DNA of 16,375 bases from NCBI GenBank assembly GCA_902796285.1, contig CADBOH010000097.1, forward strand, positions 1-16,375, in the 5' to 3' direction. The notes beneath the pieces were generated by a model. It was not told the origin of the DNA. It ran no database searches and worked only from the letters and a program-made list of their open reading frames with translations. This stretch comes from an uncultured Eubacteriales bacterium (lineage in GTDB: Bacteria; Bacillota; Clostridia; Christensenellales; UBA1242). The translations under genes and the position numbers were made by a program. Every line of letters starts with the position of its first letter. Position 1 is the first letter of the stretch. Shown here one piece after another: positions 8,341 to 14,960 of the stretch.

Positions 8341-9006
8341 ATGAAAAAAGATGTTTTTGTAGCGGTTTCAACCGATCCAATAGGTGAATATCAACTTATT
8401 TGTGAATATGCCAAGGATATGCAAGGAGTGGCAGATTTTTTGCACTGTGATATTATGGATGGCAAATTTGTGCCAAAAACAACATATGATGCTCAACTCG
8501 TTTCAAATATCAATTCAAATAGCGGAATCATGCTTGATGTGCACTTAATGTGTGAAGAGCCTATTGATTTGGTTGAGGGATATATTAAAGCAGGAGCAAA
8601 TATCGTTACTGTTCATTATGAGGCCTTTAAGGATAAAACGCAAATTATTGAAGTGTTGAATAAAATAAAAAAAGCGCATGCGCTTGCAGGTATTTCAATT
8701 AAACCAGAAACATCAGTTAACGAGATAAAAATATATGCTCATGATTTTGATGTAATCCTTGTTATGAGTGTTGAGCCGGGGGCGAGTGGACAAAAATTTA
8801 TGCCAGAAGCACTTGAAAAAATAAAACAACTTGATACATTGCGCAGTTCAAATGATTTTAAATACAAGATTGAGGTCGATGGCGGTGTAAACGCTGAAAA
8901 TGCAAAGGACATCATTGACGCAGGGGCTGATATGCTGGTAAGCGGGTCGTATGTTTATAAGGCCCAAGATAAAAAATTGGCTATCGAAAAATTAAAAGCA
9001 GAATAA
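8341..9006 (+). CDS. rpe: Ribulose-phosphate 3-epimerase family protein
   Basis: A 221-residue TIM-barrel epimerase, expected to interconvert ribulose 5-phosphate and xylulose 5-phosphate in the pentose phosphate pathway. The metal and catalytic residues are in place: the Ser of the first strand (AVS), His and Asp in HCDIMDG, His in DVHLM and Asp in EVDGG. Two segments differ from typical Rpe: the first strand reads AVSTDP rather than the usual APSILSAD, and the phosphate-side loop reads MSVEPGASGQ rather than PGFGGQ. A related sugar-phosphate epimerase specificity is therefore possible. Position after rsgA supports Rpe. An AGGAG at 8331-8335 overlaps the rsgA stop and serves the ATG. It is the last gene before a strong terminator. 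Confidence 0.9.
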   Translation: MKKDVFVAVSTDPIGEYQLICEYAKDMQGVADFLHCDIMDGKFVPKTTYDAQLVSNINSNSGIMLDVHLMCEEPIDLVEGYIKAGANIVTVHYEAFKDKTQIIEVLNKIKKAHALAGISIKPETSVNEIKIYAHDFDVILVMSVEPGASGQKFMPEALEKIKQLDTLRSSNDFKYKIEVDGGVNAENAKDIIDAGADMLVSGSYVYKAQDKKLAIEKLKAE

Positions 9007-9030
9007 AATTTAAAACATAATTATTATTAT

Positions 9031-9056
9031 AATAAAAACTCAATAATAAAAACTCA
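9031..9056 (+). repeat. 12-bp tandem direct repeat of the terminator arm
   Basis: AATAAAAACTCA occurs at 9031-9042 and again at 9045-9056, two bases apart. The second copy is the left arm of the terminator. The first could pair with the same right arm to form a longer-looped alternative hairpin. It looks like a small local duplication. Confidence 0.8.
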
Positions 9057-9078
9057 TCCAAAAGGGTGAGTTTTTTTT
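9048..9078 (+). terminator. Terminator of the priA-rpe operon, possibly bidirectional
   Basis: A 12-bp stem (9048-9059 with 9064-9075, one G-U pair) around an AAAA loop runs into eight Ts. It lies 41 bases after rpe. Because veg ends just beyond it on the other strand, the A-rich left arm can act as the T tract for veg. The arm sequence AATAAAAACTCA is repeated just upstream at 9031-9042. Confidence 0.88.
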
Positions 9079-9094
9079 AATAATATAATTATAT

Positions 9095-9328
9095 TTATTC
9101 ACAAAAAACAACATTTCCGCACAAAACATCGTAGTATGAAAATGTTTGGATGCCTGCTGTCTGCGTGCTCACTGCAACCGTAAATACACTTGGATACACA
9201 TCCTTAATTACTCCGCTTAATGTTTCTATTTTTTTGCGTCCCCTATTAATATTCATTTCAACTTCTCTGCCTTTTAGCGAAAGTATTTGGTTTTTAATTT
9301 GATCTATGCTTAATCCCGTTTTCCTCAT
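9095..9328 (-). CDS. veg: Veg family protein
   Basis: A 77-residue protein of the Veg family, found in spore-forming Firmicutes. In Bacillus subtilis Veg is abundant in growing cells and has been linked to biofilm matrix expression and to spore germination or outgrowth; its molecular role is unclear. The match rests on GRKKIETLSGVIKDVYPSVF and the late FSYYDVL segment, which parallel the GRRKTIERSG, TYPSVF and SYSYADIL segments of B. subtilis Veg (86 residues). The start at 9328 reads MRKTGLS and has AGGAG seven bases upstream (plus strand 9336-9340). An in-frame extension upstream runs through the spacer and into the facing gene and is rejected. It is divergent from the SPOCS gene, a common neighbour in Clostridia. 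No convincing promoter was found upstream. Confidence 0.93.
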   Translation of the reverse strand: MRKTGLSIDQIKNQILSLKGREVEMNINRGRKKIETLSGVIKDVYPSVFTVAVSTQTAGIQTFSYYDVLCGNVVFCE

Positions 9329-9361
9329 TATGGTTCTCCTTTTTTGATTTGGGCTTACTAA

Positions 9362-9406
9362 ATAATTGCCATAAATTTGCCTTTTTAAACAAATTGTCAT
9401 AATTTG
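9362..9406. promoter_or_regulatory. Candidate operator: perfect dyad plus a degenerate copy between veg and the SPOCS gene
   Basis: CAAATT-GTCAT-AATTTG (9390-9406) is a perfect inverted repeat with 6-bp arms and a 5-base spacer. A near copy, ATAATT-GCCATA-AATTTG, lies at 9362-9379, so AATTG(C/T)CATAA occurs twice, 28 bases apart. The dyad ends four bases before the putative -35 of the SPOCS gene and is upstream of veg, so a factor bound here could affect both. The binding protein is unknown. Confidence 0.4.
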
Positions 9407-9410
9407 ATTT

Positions 9411-9438
9411 TTGCCAGCGTAAGAATATCTCGTAAAAT
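9411..9438 (+). promoter_or_regulatory. Putative promoter of the SPOCS/LysM gene
   Basis: TTGCCA (9411-9416), a 16-base spacer and TAAAAT (9433-9438) resemble a sigma-A promoter, one mismatch per box. Transcription would begin near 9445, inside the GGAGG ribosome site, which is awkward. An alternative sigma-E-like pair (TCATAAT at 9397-9403, 14-base gap, CGTAAGAA) has better leader length but a poor -10. Which is used, if either, is open. Confidence 0.35.
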
Positions 9439-9452
9439 GTTTGGAGGTTAAA

Positions 9453-10967
9453 ATGGCATTTGAGACTAAGAATTTTAATGTGGCAAATAAGCTTGTTTTA
9501 GAAAAAAGTGAGTTTAATGTTGAGTGTAACGTTTTGCTTGGCGACAATGTGAGCAAAATTCTTGTTGCATCTATTGATGCAAATGTAAATGGATATGAAA
9601 CGTTAAATGGAGTTTTAAATTATTCGGGGACTATTGATACAAAAATAGTTTTCTTAAATGAAAATGGAGAGCTTAACACGGCTTGTAGCTCTTGCCCTTT
9701 TTCTTCAAAGTTTTTAAATGAAGACATTGTAACCGGTCAAAACGCATTTGTGAGTGTAAAAGTGGTTGATTACTCTATTGAAAGCTTAAATGGGGATAAC
9801 GCTAGAATTTCCGTTATGCTGATGCAAAGTGGTTTTATACTTGCCAACAAAGAAATCCACACAATTGAAAATACCGATGAAAATGTATGTTGCAAATATG
9901 ATGAGATTGATGTGGTAAAATTTTTAGGTTCAACGCAGGAGACCTTTGAAGTTGGATGCGAAACTGTGGTTAGAGAGAAAGTCAAAAAGATAGTTTTAAC
10001 ACAAAGTAATGTTTTGGTGAAAAATGTTGAAGCTGGCGTTAACTTTGTTACAATTGGCGGAGATGTAATCACAAGAGTAATATATCTTAATGAAAATGAC
10101 AAGTTTGAAGACGGATATATGTATGATAGTTTTAAGGAAGAGGTAGAAATAGAGGGAGTTAATAGAGATAATTACGTTGAGGGCGTTGCGTTTGTAAAGC
10201 AAGAGGATGTTGCGGCAGAACTTGTAACTGACGAAAAGGGAGATAAAATCGTTGTTAAAGTGCCAGTTTGTGTCAACGTTTTTGCCTATGGGCAAGAAAG
10301 ATTGCAGGTTATCAAAGATTTGTATAGCATCAAAAATGAAATCAACACAACAGTTCAATCTTTTGAAATGGCCAAGGCTGAGCCATTGGAGGTAATAGAG
10401 GGCAAGATTGAAGGAGCTCTCACACTTGGAGAGGAACAGCCGAGAGTAGACAAGATTTTATTCTATGGTGGCAACTATGTGACAATTACAAACAACTATA
10501 TTAATGACGGAGAAGTCTTTGTTGAAGGGATTGCAAGAGTAAATGTTGTATATTTAAATGATGAAGACAATAGTTGGCATAGCGTTCAACTTGATACGCC
10601 ATTTACAATTTCTGAAAAAACTGATATAAAGCAGGGGGCAGTTCTTTCAGTTAACGCAACAGTAACAGATGTTGACGTTTCAGTAAAAAAAGGCAGAGAG
10701 CTTCTTTATGAGGCAAAAATTAAGGCTAGCATAAACTATACAACAACAGACGTTTCTGCCGTTATATGTGAGGCTGCCGAAAAAGAAGAATATGAGCCAA
10801 AAGATTACGCTATGGAGGTTGTTTTTGCAAAAGCAGGTCAAGAGATTTGGGATATTGCAAAGGAAATGAAGGTTAAAGAGGAACAAATTGTTGTGCAAAA
10901 TCCAAACATTATGTTCCCGCTTGAGGAAGACACTTCGCTGATACTCTTCTACCAAAAATCAAATTAA
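9453..10967 (+). CDS. SPOCS (DUF3794) and LysM domain protein, SipL-like
   Basis: A 504-residue protein without a signal peptide or membrane segment. It appears built from about three repeats of the beta-rich SPOCS/DUF3794 domain (roughly 30-160, 175-300 and 310-440). The recurring pattern is a variant of VxVxGxVxxxVxYLNE, seen at IVFLNENGE, VIYLNENDK and VVYLNDEDN. It ends in a LysM domain (about 452-500; FAKAGQEIWDIAKEM and the QNPN turn). Clostridial SipL, with the same layout, binds SpoIVA to start coat assembly on the forespore, the LysM part mediating contact. I infer a similar mother-cell role here. The start is the ATG at 9453, five bases after GGAGG (9443-9447); the in-frame TTG at 9441 overlaps that site. 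The first repeat holds paired cysteines (CSSC, CC). Proximity to veg and spoIIR supports a sporulation role. Confidence 0.85.
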   Translation: MAFETKNFNVANKLVLEKSEFNVECNVLLGDNVSKILVASIDANVNGYETLNGVLNYSGTIDTKIVFLNENGELNTACSSCPFSSKFLNEDIVTGQNAFVSVKVVDYSIESLNGDNARISVMLMQSGFILANKEIHTIENTDENVCCKYDEIDVVKFLGSTQETFEVGCETVVREKVKKIVLTQSNVLVKNVEAGVNFVTIGGDVITRVIYLNENDKFEDGYMYDSFKEEVEIEGVNRDNYVEGVAFVKQEDVAAELVTDEKGDKIVVKVPVCVNVFAYGQERLQVIKDLYSIKNEINTTVQSFEMAKAEPLEVIEGKIEGALTLGEEQPRVDKILFYGGNYVTITNNYINDGEVFVEGIARVNVVYLNDEDNSWHSVQLDTPFTISEKTDIKQGAVLSVNATVTDVDVSVKKGRELLYEAKIKASINYTTTDVSAVICEAAEKEEYEPKDYAMEVVFAKAGQEIWDIAKEMKVKEEQIVVQNPNIMFPLEEDTSLILFYQKSN

Positions 10968-10983
10968 GTTTTTAAATTTTGAT

Positions 10984-11012
10984 AAAATAGGCTAAAAAGG
11001 CCTATTTTTTTA
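10984..11012 (+). terminator. Terminator after the SPOCS gene
   Basis: AAAATAGGC pairs with GCCTATTTT across a seven-base A-rich loop (9-bp stem) and continues into a T tract. It lies 17 bases after the stop and separates the SPOCS gene from spoIIR. Confidence 0.85.
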
Positions 11013-11057
11013 TGTATTTTATAACTTTTTATGACAAAAATCAAAATAGAGGGAAAT

Positions 11058-11576
11058 ATGAAATATGTATGGATTGTGTTAGGAGTTATTTGTGTGGGGC
11101 TGATATTTTTATTTTGCCCAATTAAAAAAGTTGAGAAGCCCCAATATTTAAGAATACATATTAGGGCTAATTCAAATTCGGTGCTCGACCAAAATGTTAA
11201 ATACAAAGTTAAGGATGAAATTGTTGAAACGCTCATCCCTATTTTGAGTGAGGTTAAAACTTTTGAAGATGCCAAAAGAAAGGTTGAAGAAAACTTATAT
11301 TTGGTTGAGTGGGTTGCCAATAAGGTGTTAAGTGAAGAAGGATTTAATTACAAAAGTAGTGCAAGCTTAAAAAAAGAATATTTTCCAACAAGAAGTTACG
11401 ATAACATTACATTAAAGGAGGGACAATATGATTCGTTAATAGTAAATCTTGGCAGTGGAGAAGGAAACAACTGGTGGTGTGTTGTTTTTCCGGCATTTTG
11501 TTTTACTCAAACTCAAAAAAGCGACAATATTGAATATATTTCGCTCATTTGGGAGATAATTAAAAGTATAACCTAG
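11058..11576 (+). CDS. spoIIR: Stage II sporulation protein R
   Basis: A 172-residue secreted signal protein. In Bacillus SpoIIR is made in the forespore under sigma-F and crosses to activate SpoIIGA, which cleaves pro-sigma-E in the mother cell. An N-terminal hydrophobic segment (residues 4-20) serves as signal peptide or anchor. The family motifs follow: LRIHIRANSNS, the VLDQNVKYKVKDEI helix, the EYFPTRSY strand, LKEGQYDSL and NWWCVVFPAFCF with two cysteines. An ATG at 11031 is in frame, but AGAGGG (11048-11053) points to the ATG at 11058, and the extra residues would be charged ones before the signal sequence. The protein ends soon after the core domain, a short form. sleB follows at eight bases. 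The stop TAG overlaps the sleB ribosome site. Confidence 0.93.
   Translation: MKYVWIVLGVICVGLIFLFCPIKKVEKPQYLRIHIRANSNSVLDQNVKYKVKDEIVETLIPILSEVKTFEDAKRKVEENLYLVEWVANKVLSEEGFNYKSSASLKKEYFPTRSYDNITLKEGQYDSLIVNLGSGEGNNWWCVVFPAFCFTQTQKSDNIEYISLIWEIIKSIT
11531..11561 (+). promoter_or_regulatory. Candidate sigma-G promoter for sleB-ypeB
   Basis: TGAATA (11531-11536) matches the sigma-G -35 box. After 18 bases, GATAATT (11555-11561) shares ATA and T with the CATACTA-type -10. Transcription would start about 11568, just before the TAGGAGG ribosome site (11574-11580). It lies in the 3' end of spoIIR. Bacillus sleB is a sigma-G gene, so the position makes sense, but the -10 is imperfect. Confidence 0.4.
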
Positions 11577-11584
11577 GAGGAAAA

Positions 11585-12277
11585 ATGATAAAGAAAATAA
11601 AATACATATCAATTGCAACGCTTGCGATGATATCCGCTGTTGCCGGTGTTGGTGCTACTGTAAATTTTGCTCATGACGGGGTGAGTGAAAACTATTATGT
11701 AGATGCCCTTACTACAGCGCAAACAAAAACTGTTCAAACAAAGTTGAAACAATGGGGATATTACAAGGGAGCGGTTGATGGAATTTTTGGACCAAAAACA
11801 AAGGAAGCTGTGAAGTATTTTCAACGAAAAAACGGATTGACGGTTGATGGTATTGTTGGCAAAAAGACTGCCGCCGCAATGGGTATCAGTTTGTCATCTA
11901 GCGGTTCAAGCACAACTTCACAATCTTCATCAGATTTAAATTTGCTTGCAAAAATTGTGTATGCTGAGGCGAGAGGTGAACCATACACAGGTCAAGTAGC
12001 CATCGCAGCTGTTGTTTTAAATAGAGTTAAAAGTGCATCCTTCCCAAACACAATAGCGGGTGTAATTTACCAGCCATATGCGTTTACTGCGGTTGATGAT
12101 GGACAAATTAATCTTACACCAAACCAAACTGCATACAAAGCGGCCCAAGATGCACTTAATGGCTGGGATCCAACTTATGGGTGTTTGTTTTATTATAATC
12201 CAAAAACTGCAACAAGTTCATGGATTTGGTCACGTAAAACTGTTGTCACAATAGGCAATCACGTGTTTGCGGTATAG
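11585..12277 (+). CDS. sleB: Spore cortex-lytic enzyme (germination lytic transglycosylase)
   Basis: A 230-residue exported enzyme that breaks muramic-lactam-containing spore cortex during germination. A signal peptide covers about 1-24. Residues 43-100 form a peptidoglycan-binding domain (LKQWGYYKGAVDGIFGPKT, YFQRKNGLTVDGIVGKKT). A serine-rich linker (about 102-116) leads to the Hydrolase_2 catalytic domain (117-230), with YAEARGEPYTGQVAIAAVVL; Glu128 there is the likely catalytic acid. The ending SWIWSRKTVVTIGNHVFAV is typical of SleB. TAGGAGG just before the ATG is a strong ribosome site. ypeB follows at eight bases, the usual pairing, which separates SleB from related hydrolases such as CwlJ. 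All parts are present and of normal length. Confidence 0.95.
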   Translation: MIKKIKYISIATLAMISAVAGVGATVNFAHDGVSENYYVDALTTAQTKTVQTKLKQWGYYKGAVDGIFGPKTKEAVKYFQRKNGLTVDGIVGKKTAAAMGISLSSSGSSTTSQSSSDLNLLAKIVYAEARGEPYTGQVAIAAVVLNRVKSASFPNTIAGVIYQPYAFTAVDDGQINLTPNQTAYKAAQDALNGWDPTYGCLFYYNPKTATSSWIWSRKTVVTIGNHVFAV

Positions 12278-12285
12278 AGGTATAT

Positions 12286-13707
12286 ATGAACGATATTTTA
12301 GATATAAAAGAAGAAAATTTAGATAAAAATGGTAATAATGGCAATAAAAACGCCGAAAAAAACGAAAAAAAGAGCAAAAAAGACAAAATTATTACTAGCC
12401 TTGCAATAACTGCGGGAGTATTTGGCGTATTGGCGGTTGGTTTTGGTGTTGGATATGCCATTGTGCAAACTCAGGCTCTTGAATATAAAGATAATCTTGA
12501 AAATATATACGAAAGCAATTTTTATAGTTTGCTAGATAATGTAAATAATCTTGACAATAAACTTTCAAAAACATTAAATTCGAGTGCGTCAGACTTTCAA
12601 AGAAAGACATTGCTTGAAGCATCAAAAAATGCATCAGAGGCGGAAATTGCTGTTGCATCGTTACCACTTAATCCGGCAGATATACATGAAACCGTTAAAA
12701 TGGTAAATCAAATTTCTGGATACACGTCTACGTTATCCGAAAAATTAGTGGAGGGCACTTTATCACAGGAAGACTACCAAATGCTCCAAGAAATTTATCA
12801 AAGTGTTAACCAGTTGAAAATCAGTCTTAATGAGTTTGCCAGAAAACTAAATGCTGGGTATTCGATCATCGATGGATCGATAAGCAAGAATTATGAAGCA
12901 AGCGATTTTGCAATTTCACTTTCAACTTTTAAAGACAATGATATTACTTATCCATCCATGATCTACGATGGGCCTTTCTCAGATTCTGTTGTTAATAGTG
13001 AAATAAAGGGACTGCATGGGGAGCGTATAAAAAAATCAGAGGCGCAAACAAGATTGCAAAAATTTTTCAAGAATGCAAGCAGTGTTGAATACGAGAGCGA
13101 AACCACTGGCAGATTTGATACTTATAATTTCAGGGTTTTTAATTCTGAAAACGAGATATTGTTTGTTCAGGTTAGCCAAATAGGCGGGTATATTTTAACC
13201 ATTAGTGGAGCGGGTGAAAATGGTAAAAGCAGCACAAGCATTGAAGACGCTAGAGAAATCGCATTAAATTTTGCCGTTGACAATGGCATTGAGTCACCAC
13301 AAATTGTTTGGTCAGATAGTATTGATAATGATGTTTATTTTAACATCACTCCAACTCAAAATGGAATCATTTTATATCCCGATTTAGTTAAAGTAAAGGT
13401 GAATTTAACAAGTGGGACTGTTGTTGGTTATGATTCAACATCTTATTTTACAAATCACACTCAACGGAATTTGAGTAGGGGGGATATTAAATATAGTCAG
13501 GTTAGCGGTAAAATCCCATCCAATTTTGAGCTGTTACAAAATAGGCTTGCACTTGTGCCGTTAGATTATAATAGAGAGGTTGTTTGTATTGAAGTTGAAG
13601 CAACAGAAAATGGCAGCAGATATTATTTTTATTTTAATGACATCGATGGCAAGCTTGAAAATGTGTTGAAGGTTATTGAAACAGATAACGGAAATCTTTT
13701 GATGTAA
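12286..13707 (+). CDS. ypeB: Germination protein YpeB
   Basis: A 473-residue membrane-anchored partner of SleB; in Bacillus the two depend on each other for stability in the dormant spore. A Lys/Asn/Glu-rich cytoplasmic start (1-35) leads into one transmembrane segment (about 37-62), a long helical region (65-200), and then PepSY-type repeats from about 240 onward. The PSMIYDGPFSDSV segment is a hallmark of YpeB. The TAGAGGT ribosome site overlaps the sleB stop, five bases before the ATG. The N-terminal tail is unusually rich in Lys and Asn, which may only reflect base composition. It is last in the spoIIR-sleB-ypeB run, followed by a terminator. Confidence 0.93.
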   Translation: MNDILDIKEENLDKNGNNGNKNAEKNEKKSKKDKIITSLAITAGVFGVLAVGFGVGYAIVQTQALEYKDNLENIYESNFYSLLDNVNNLDNKLSKTLNSSASDFQRKTLLEASKNASEAEIAVASLPLNPADIHETVKMVNQISGYTSTLSEKLVEGTLSQEDYQMLQEIYQSVNQLKISLNEFARKLNAGYSIIDGSISKNYEASDFAISLSTFKDNDITYPSMIYDGPFSDSVVNSEIKGLHGERIKKSEAQTRLQKFFKNASSVEYESETTGRFDTYNFRVFNSENEILFVQVSQIGGYILTISGAGENGKSSTSIEDAREIALNFAVDNGIESPQIVWSDSIDNDVYFNITPTQNGIILYPDLVKVKVNLTSGTVVGYDSTSYFTNHTQRNLSRGDIKYSQVSGKIPSNFELLQNRLALVPLDYNREVVCIEVEATENGSRYYFYFNDIDGKLENVLKVIETDNGNLLM

Positions 13708-13717
13708 AAAGGTAAAT

Positions 13718-13753
13718 AAAAAAGGGGATATATGATATATCTCCTCTTTTTTT
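13718..13753. terminator. Bidirectional terminator between ypeB and spoVG
   Basis: GGGGATATA and TATATCTCC pair around a TGA loop (centre 13734), extended by A/T pairs with one mismatch; seven Ts follow at 13747-13753. On the minus strand the same hairpin ends in CCCC followed by a T tract, so it can serve spoVG as well. It is the only structure in the 105-base gap between the two stops. Confidence 0.8.
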
Positions 13754-13812
13754 GCCACAAAAAACTTAGCCTACATTATTCAGCCCAAAGAATTTGCAAA
13801 TTAGATTTTAAA

Positions 13813-14088
13813 TTATTCTTCTGTTGCAGGTGCTTCTTTCAATGCTTTTTCGTATGCTTCAAAAACTGCAGTTTTGATTTCTTCACGGAATTCAGTGTTT
13901 AATGGGTGAGCGATGTCTTTGTATTCACCAGTAGAAAATTGTTTTCTAGGCATAGATACAAATAATCCTTCTTTTCCATCAAGAACTTTAATATCGTGAA
14001 CAACAAAGCAACCATCAAATGTAACTGATACAACTGCTTTAACTCTGTTTTCATCTTTTATACGAACTCTAACATCAGTAACTTTCAT
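13813..14088 (-). CDS. spoVG: Septation/sporulation regulator SpoVG
   Basis: A 91-residue member of the SpoVG family of small nucleic-acid-binding proteins, which affect septation, sporulation and, in some Firmicutes, virulence genes. Studies in Listeria, Staphylococcus and Borrelia show binding to RNA or DNA. The N-terminal TDVRVRIKDENRVKAVVSVTF, then FVVHDIKVLDGKEGLFVSMP, and the SpoVG segment EYKDIAHPLN are all clear; the C-terminal helix ends in a short acidic tail. An AAGGAAGG ribosome site lies six bases before the ATG (plus strand 14095-14102). It is convergent with ypeB and divergent from the hydrolase. In Bacillus it is a sigma-H gene; no sigma-H boxes are evident here. Confidence 0.96.
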   Translation of the reverse strand: MKVTDVRVRIKDENRVKAVVSVTFDGCFVVHDIKVLDGKEGLFVSMPRKQFSTGEYKDIAHPLNTEFREEIKTAVFEAYEKALKEAPATEE

Positions 14089-14105
14089 ATTAAACCTTCC
14101 TTATA

Positions 14106-14133
14106 ATAGTATCGACTTAACTTTATAATACAA
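14106..14133 (-). promoter_or_regulatory. Putative spoVG promoter
   Basis: Read on the minus strand, TTGTAT (plus 14128-14133), a 16-base spacer and TACTAT (plus 14106-14111) form a weak sigma-A-like pair. Transcription would start near 14099, within the ribosome site, so the assignment is tentative. The -35 overlaps a plus-strand TATAAT at 14124-14129 that could serve the divergent hydrolase gene, giving it a leader of about 90 bases, but it has no good -35. Confidence 0.3.
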
Positions 14134-14225
14134 TGTTTTTTAAAAAAACACAAATAAATTTTATATGTTTTATATTTTTTTTGCTTATTATGCAACAAAA
14201 AGCGCTTAAAAACATAAATAGAGAT

Positions 14226-14960
14226 ATGATATATGACTATAACTCCGTAAAAATTTTTTATCAGGTGTTTAACAAAAACAAAAGTAGGCCTATTTTTTTG
14301 TTGCATGGGTGGGGCTGCGATGGTGGCATTTTTAAATCGTTAATTGAAAACTTTCCAGACAAGACTTTTATTACTATTGATTTCCCACCATTTGGAAGGA
14401 GTGACAAACATATAAGTGATTGGAATATTTTTACATATGTAGGGATGTTCATGTCATTATGTGACCACCTTAACATTGAAAAGTGTGATATTGTTGGGCA
14501 TTCCTTTGGCGGCCGAGTCGCAATTATAACTTCTGCGGTCAAACGCTCACTTGTTCAATCATGCATACTTGTTGACACGGCAGGGCTAAAACCAAAACGA
14601 AAAATTGGATTTTATCTTAACAAAATAAAATATAACTTTTACAAAAAAATAGGCAAAGATATATCTGGATTTGGCTCAAAAGATTATTTGGCGCTCTCCC
14701 CCGAAATGAAAACGGTTTTCAAAAATATTGTAAATGTTTATCTTGAAGATTATGCTAGAAAAATGAAAGTTAAGACCCTGATTGTTTGGGGAAAAGAAGA
14801 TAGTGAAACACCACTTTATATGGGCAAAAGATTAAACAAACTTATAAAGCACTCGTTGCTTAAAGTTATAACCAATGCGGGGCATTTTGCTTTTTTAGAC
14901 TGCCCATTTCATTTTTATAAATTGGTAAACGAGTTTTGGGAGGATCCATGGCAATTTTAA
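14226..14960 (+). CDS. Alpha/beta hydrolase
   Basis: A 244-residue alpha/beta-fold hydrolase of unknown substrate. The oxyanion-region motif is LHGWGCDG; the nucleophile elbow is GHSFGG with Ser93; the acid is probably Asp192 in GKEDSETP; the histidine is His220 in NAGHFAF. The set is complete, so it should be an active esterase-type or related enzyme. The frame is open back to an ATG at 14133, but those 31 residues are low-complexity translation of an AT-rich spacer, and family members begin as at MIYDYNSVKIFYQV. The ribosome site before 14226 is weak (TAGAG). It ends 13 bases inside the next gene, the MurF-type ligase, suggesting linked expression and perhaps a cell-envelope job; the latter is inference. 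Confidence 0.85.
   Translation: MIYDYNSVKIFYQVFNKNKSRPIFLLHGWGCDGGIFKSLIENFPDKTFITIDFPPFGRSDKHISDWNIFTYVGMFMSLCDHLNIEKCDIVGHSFGGRVAIITSAVKRSLVQSCILVDTAGLKPKRKIGFYLNKIKYNFYKKIGKDISGFGSKDYLALSPEMKTVFKNIVNVYLEDYARKMKVKTLIVWGKEDSETPLYMGKRLNKLIKHSLLKVITNAGHFAFLDCPFHFYKLVNEFWEDPWQF

Noticed and set aside
9329..9556. Upstream extension of veg on the minus strand
   Set aside because: It runs antisense into the SPOCS gene, while the start at 9328 has a well-placed AGGAG and matches the length of Veg.
11014..11041. Possible sigma-F promoter of spoIIR (GTATT, then TGACAAAAAT)
   Set aside because: The gap of 13 bases is short for sigma-F and the -10 lacks the GG start, so it is not reliable enough to list as a feature.
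14133..14225. N-terminal extension of the alpha/beta hydrolase starting at 14133, resembling a signal peptide
   Set aside because: It translates an AT-rich divergent spacer, its ATG would lie upstream of the transcript start set by the TATAAT at 14124-14129, and family members begin at the equivalent of 14226.
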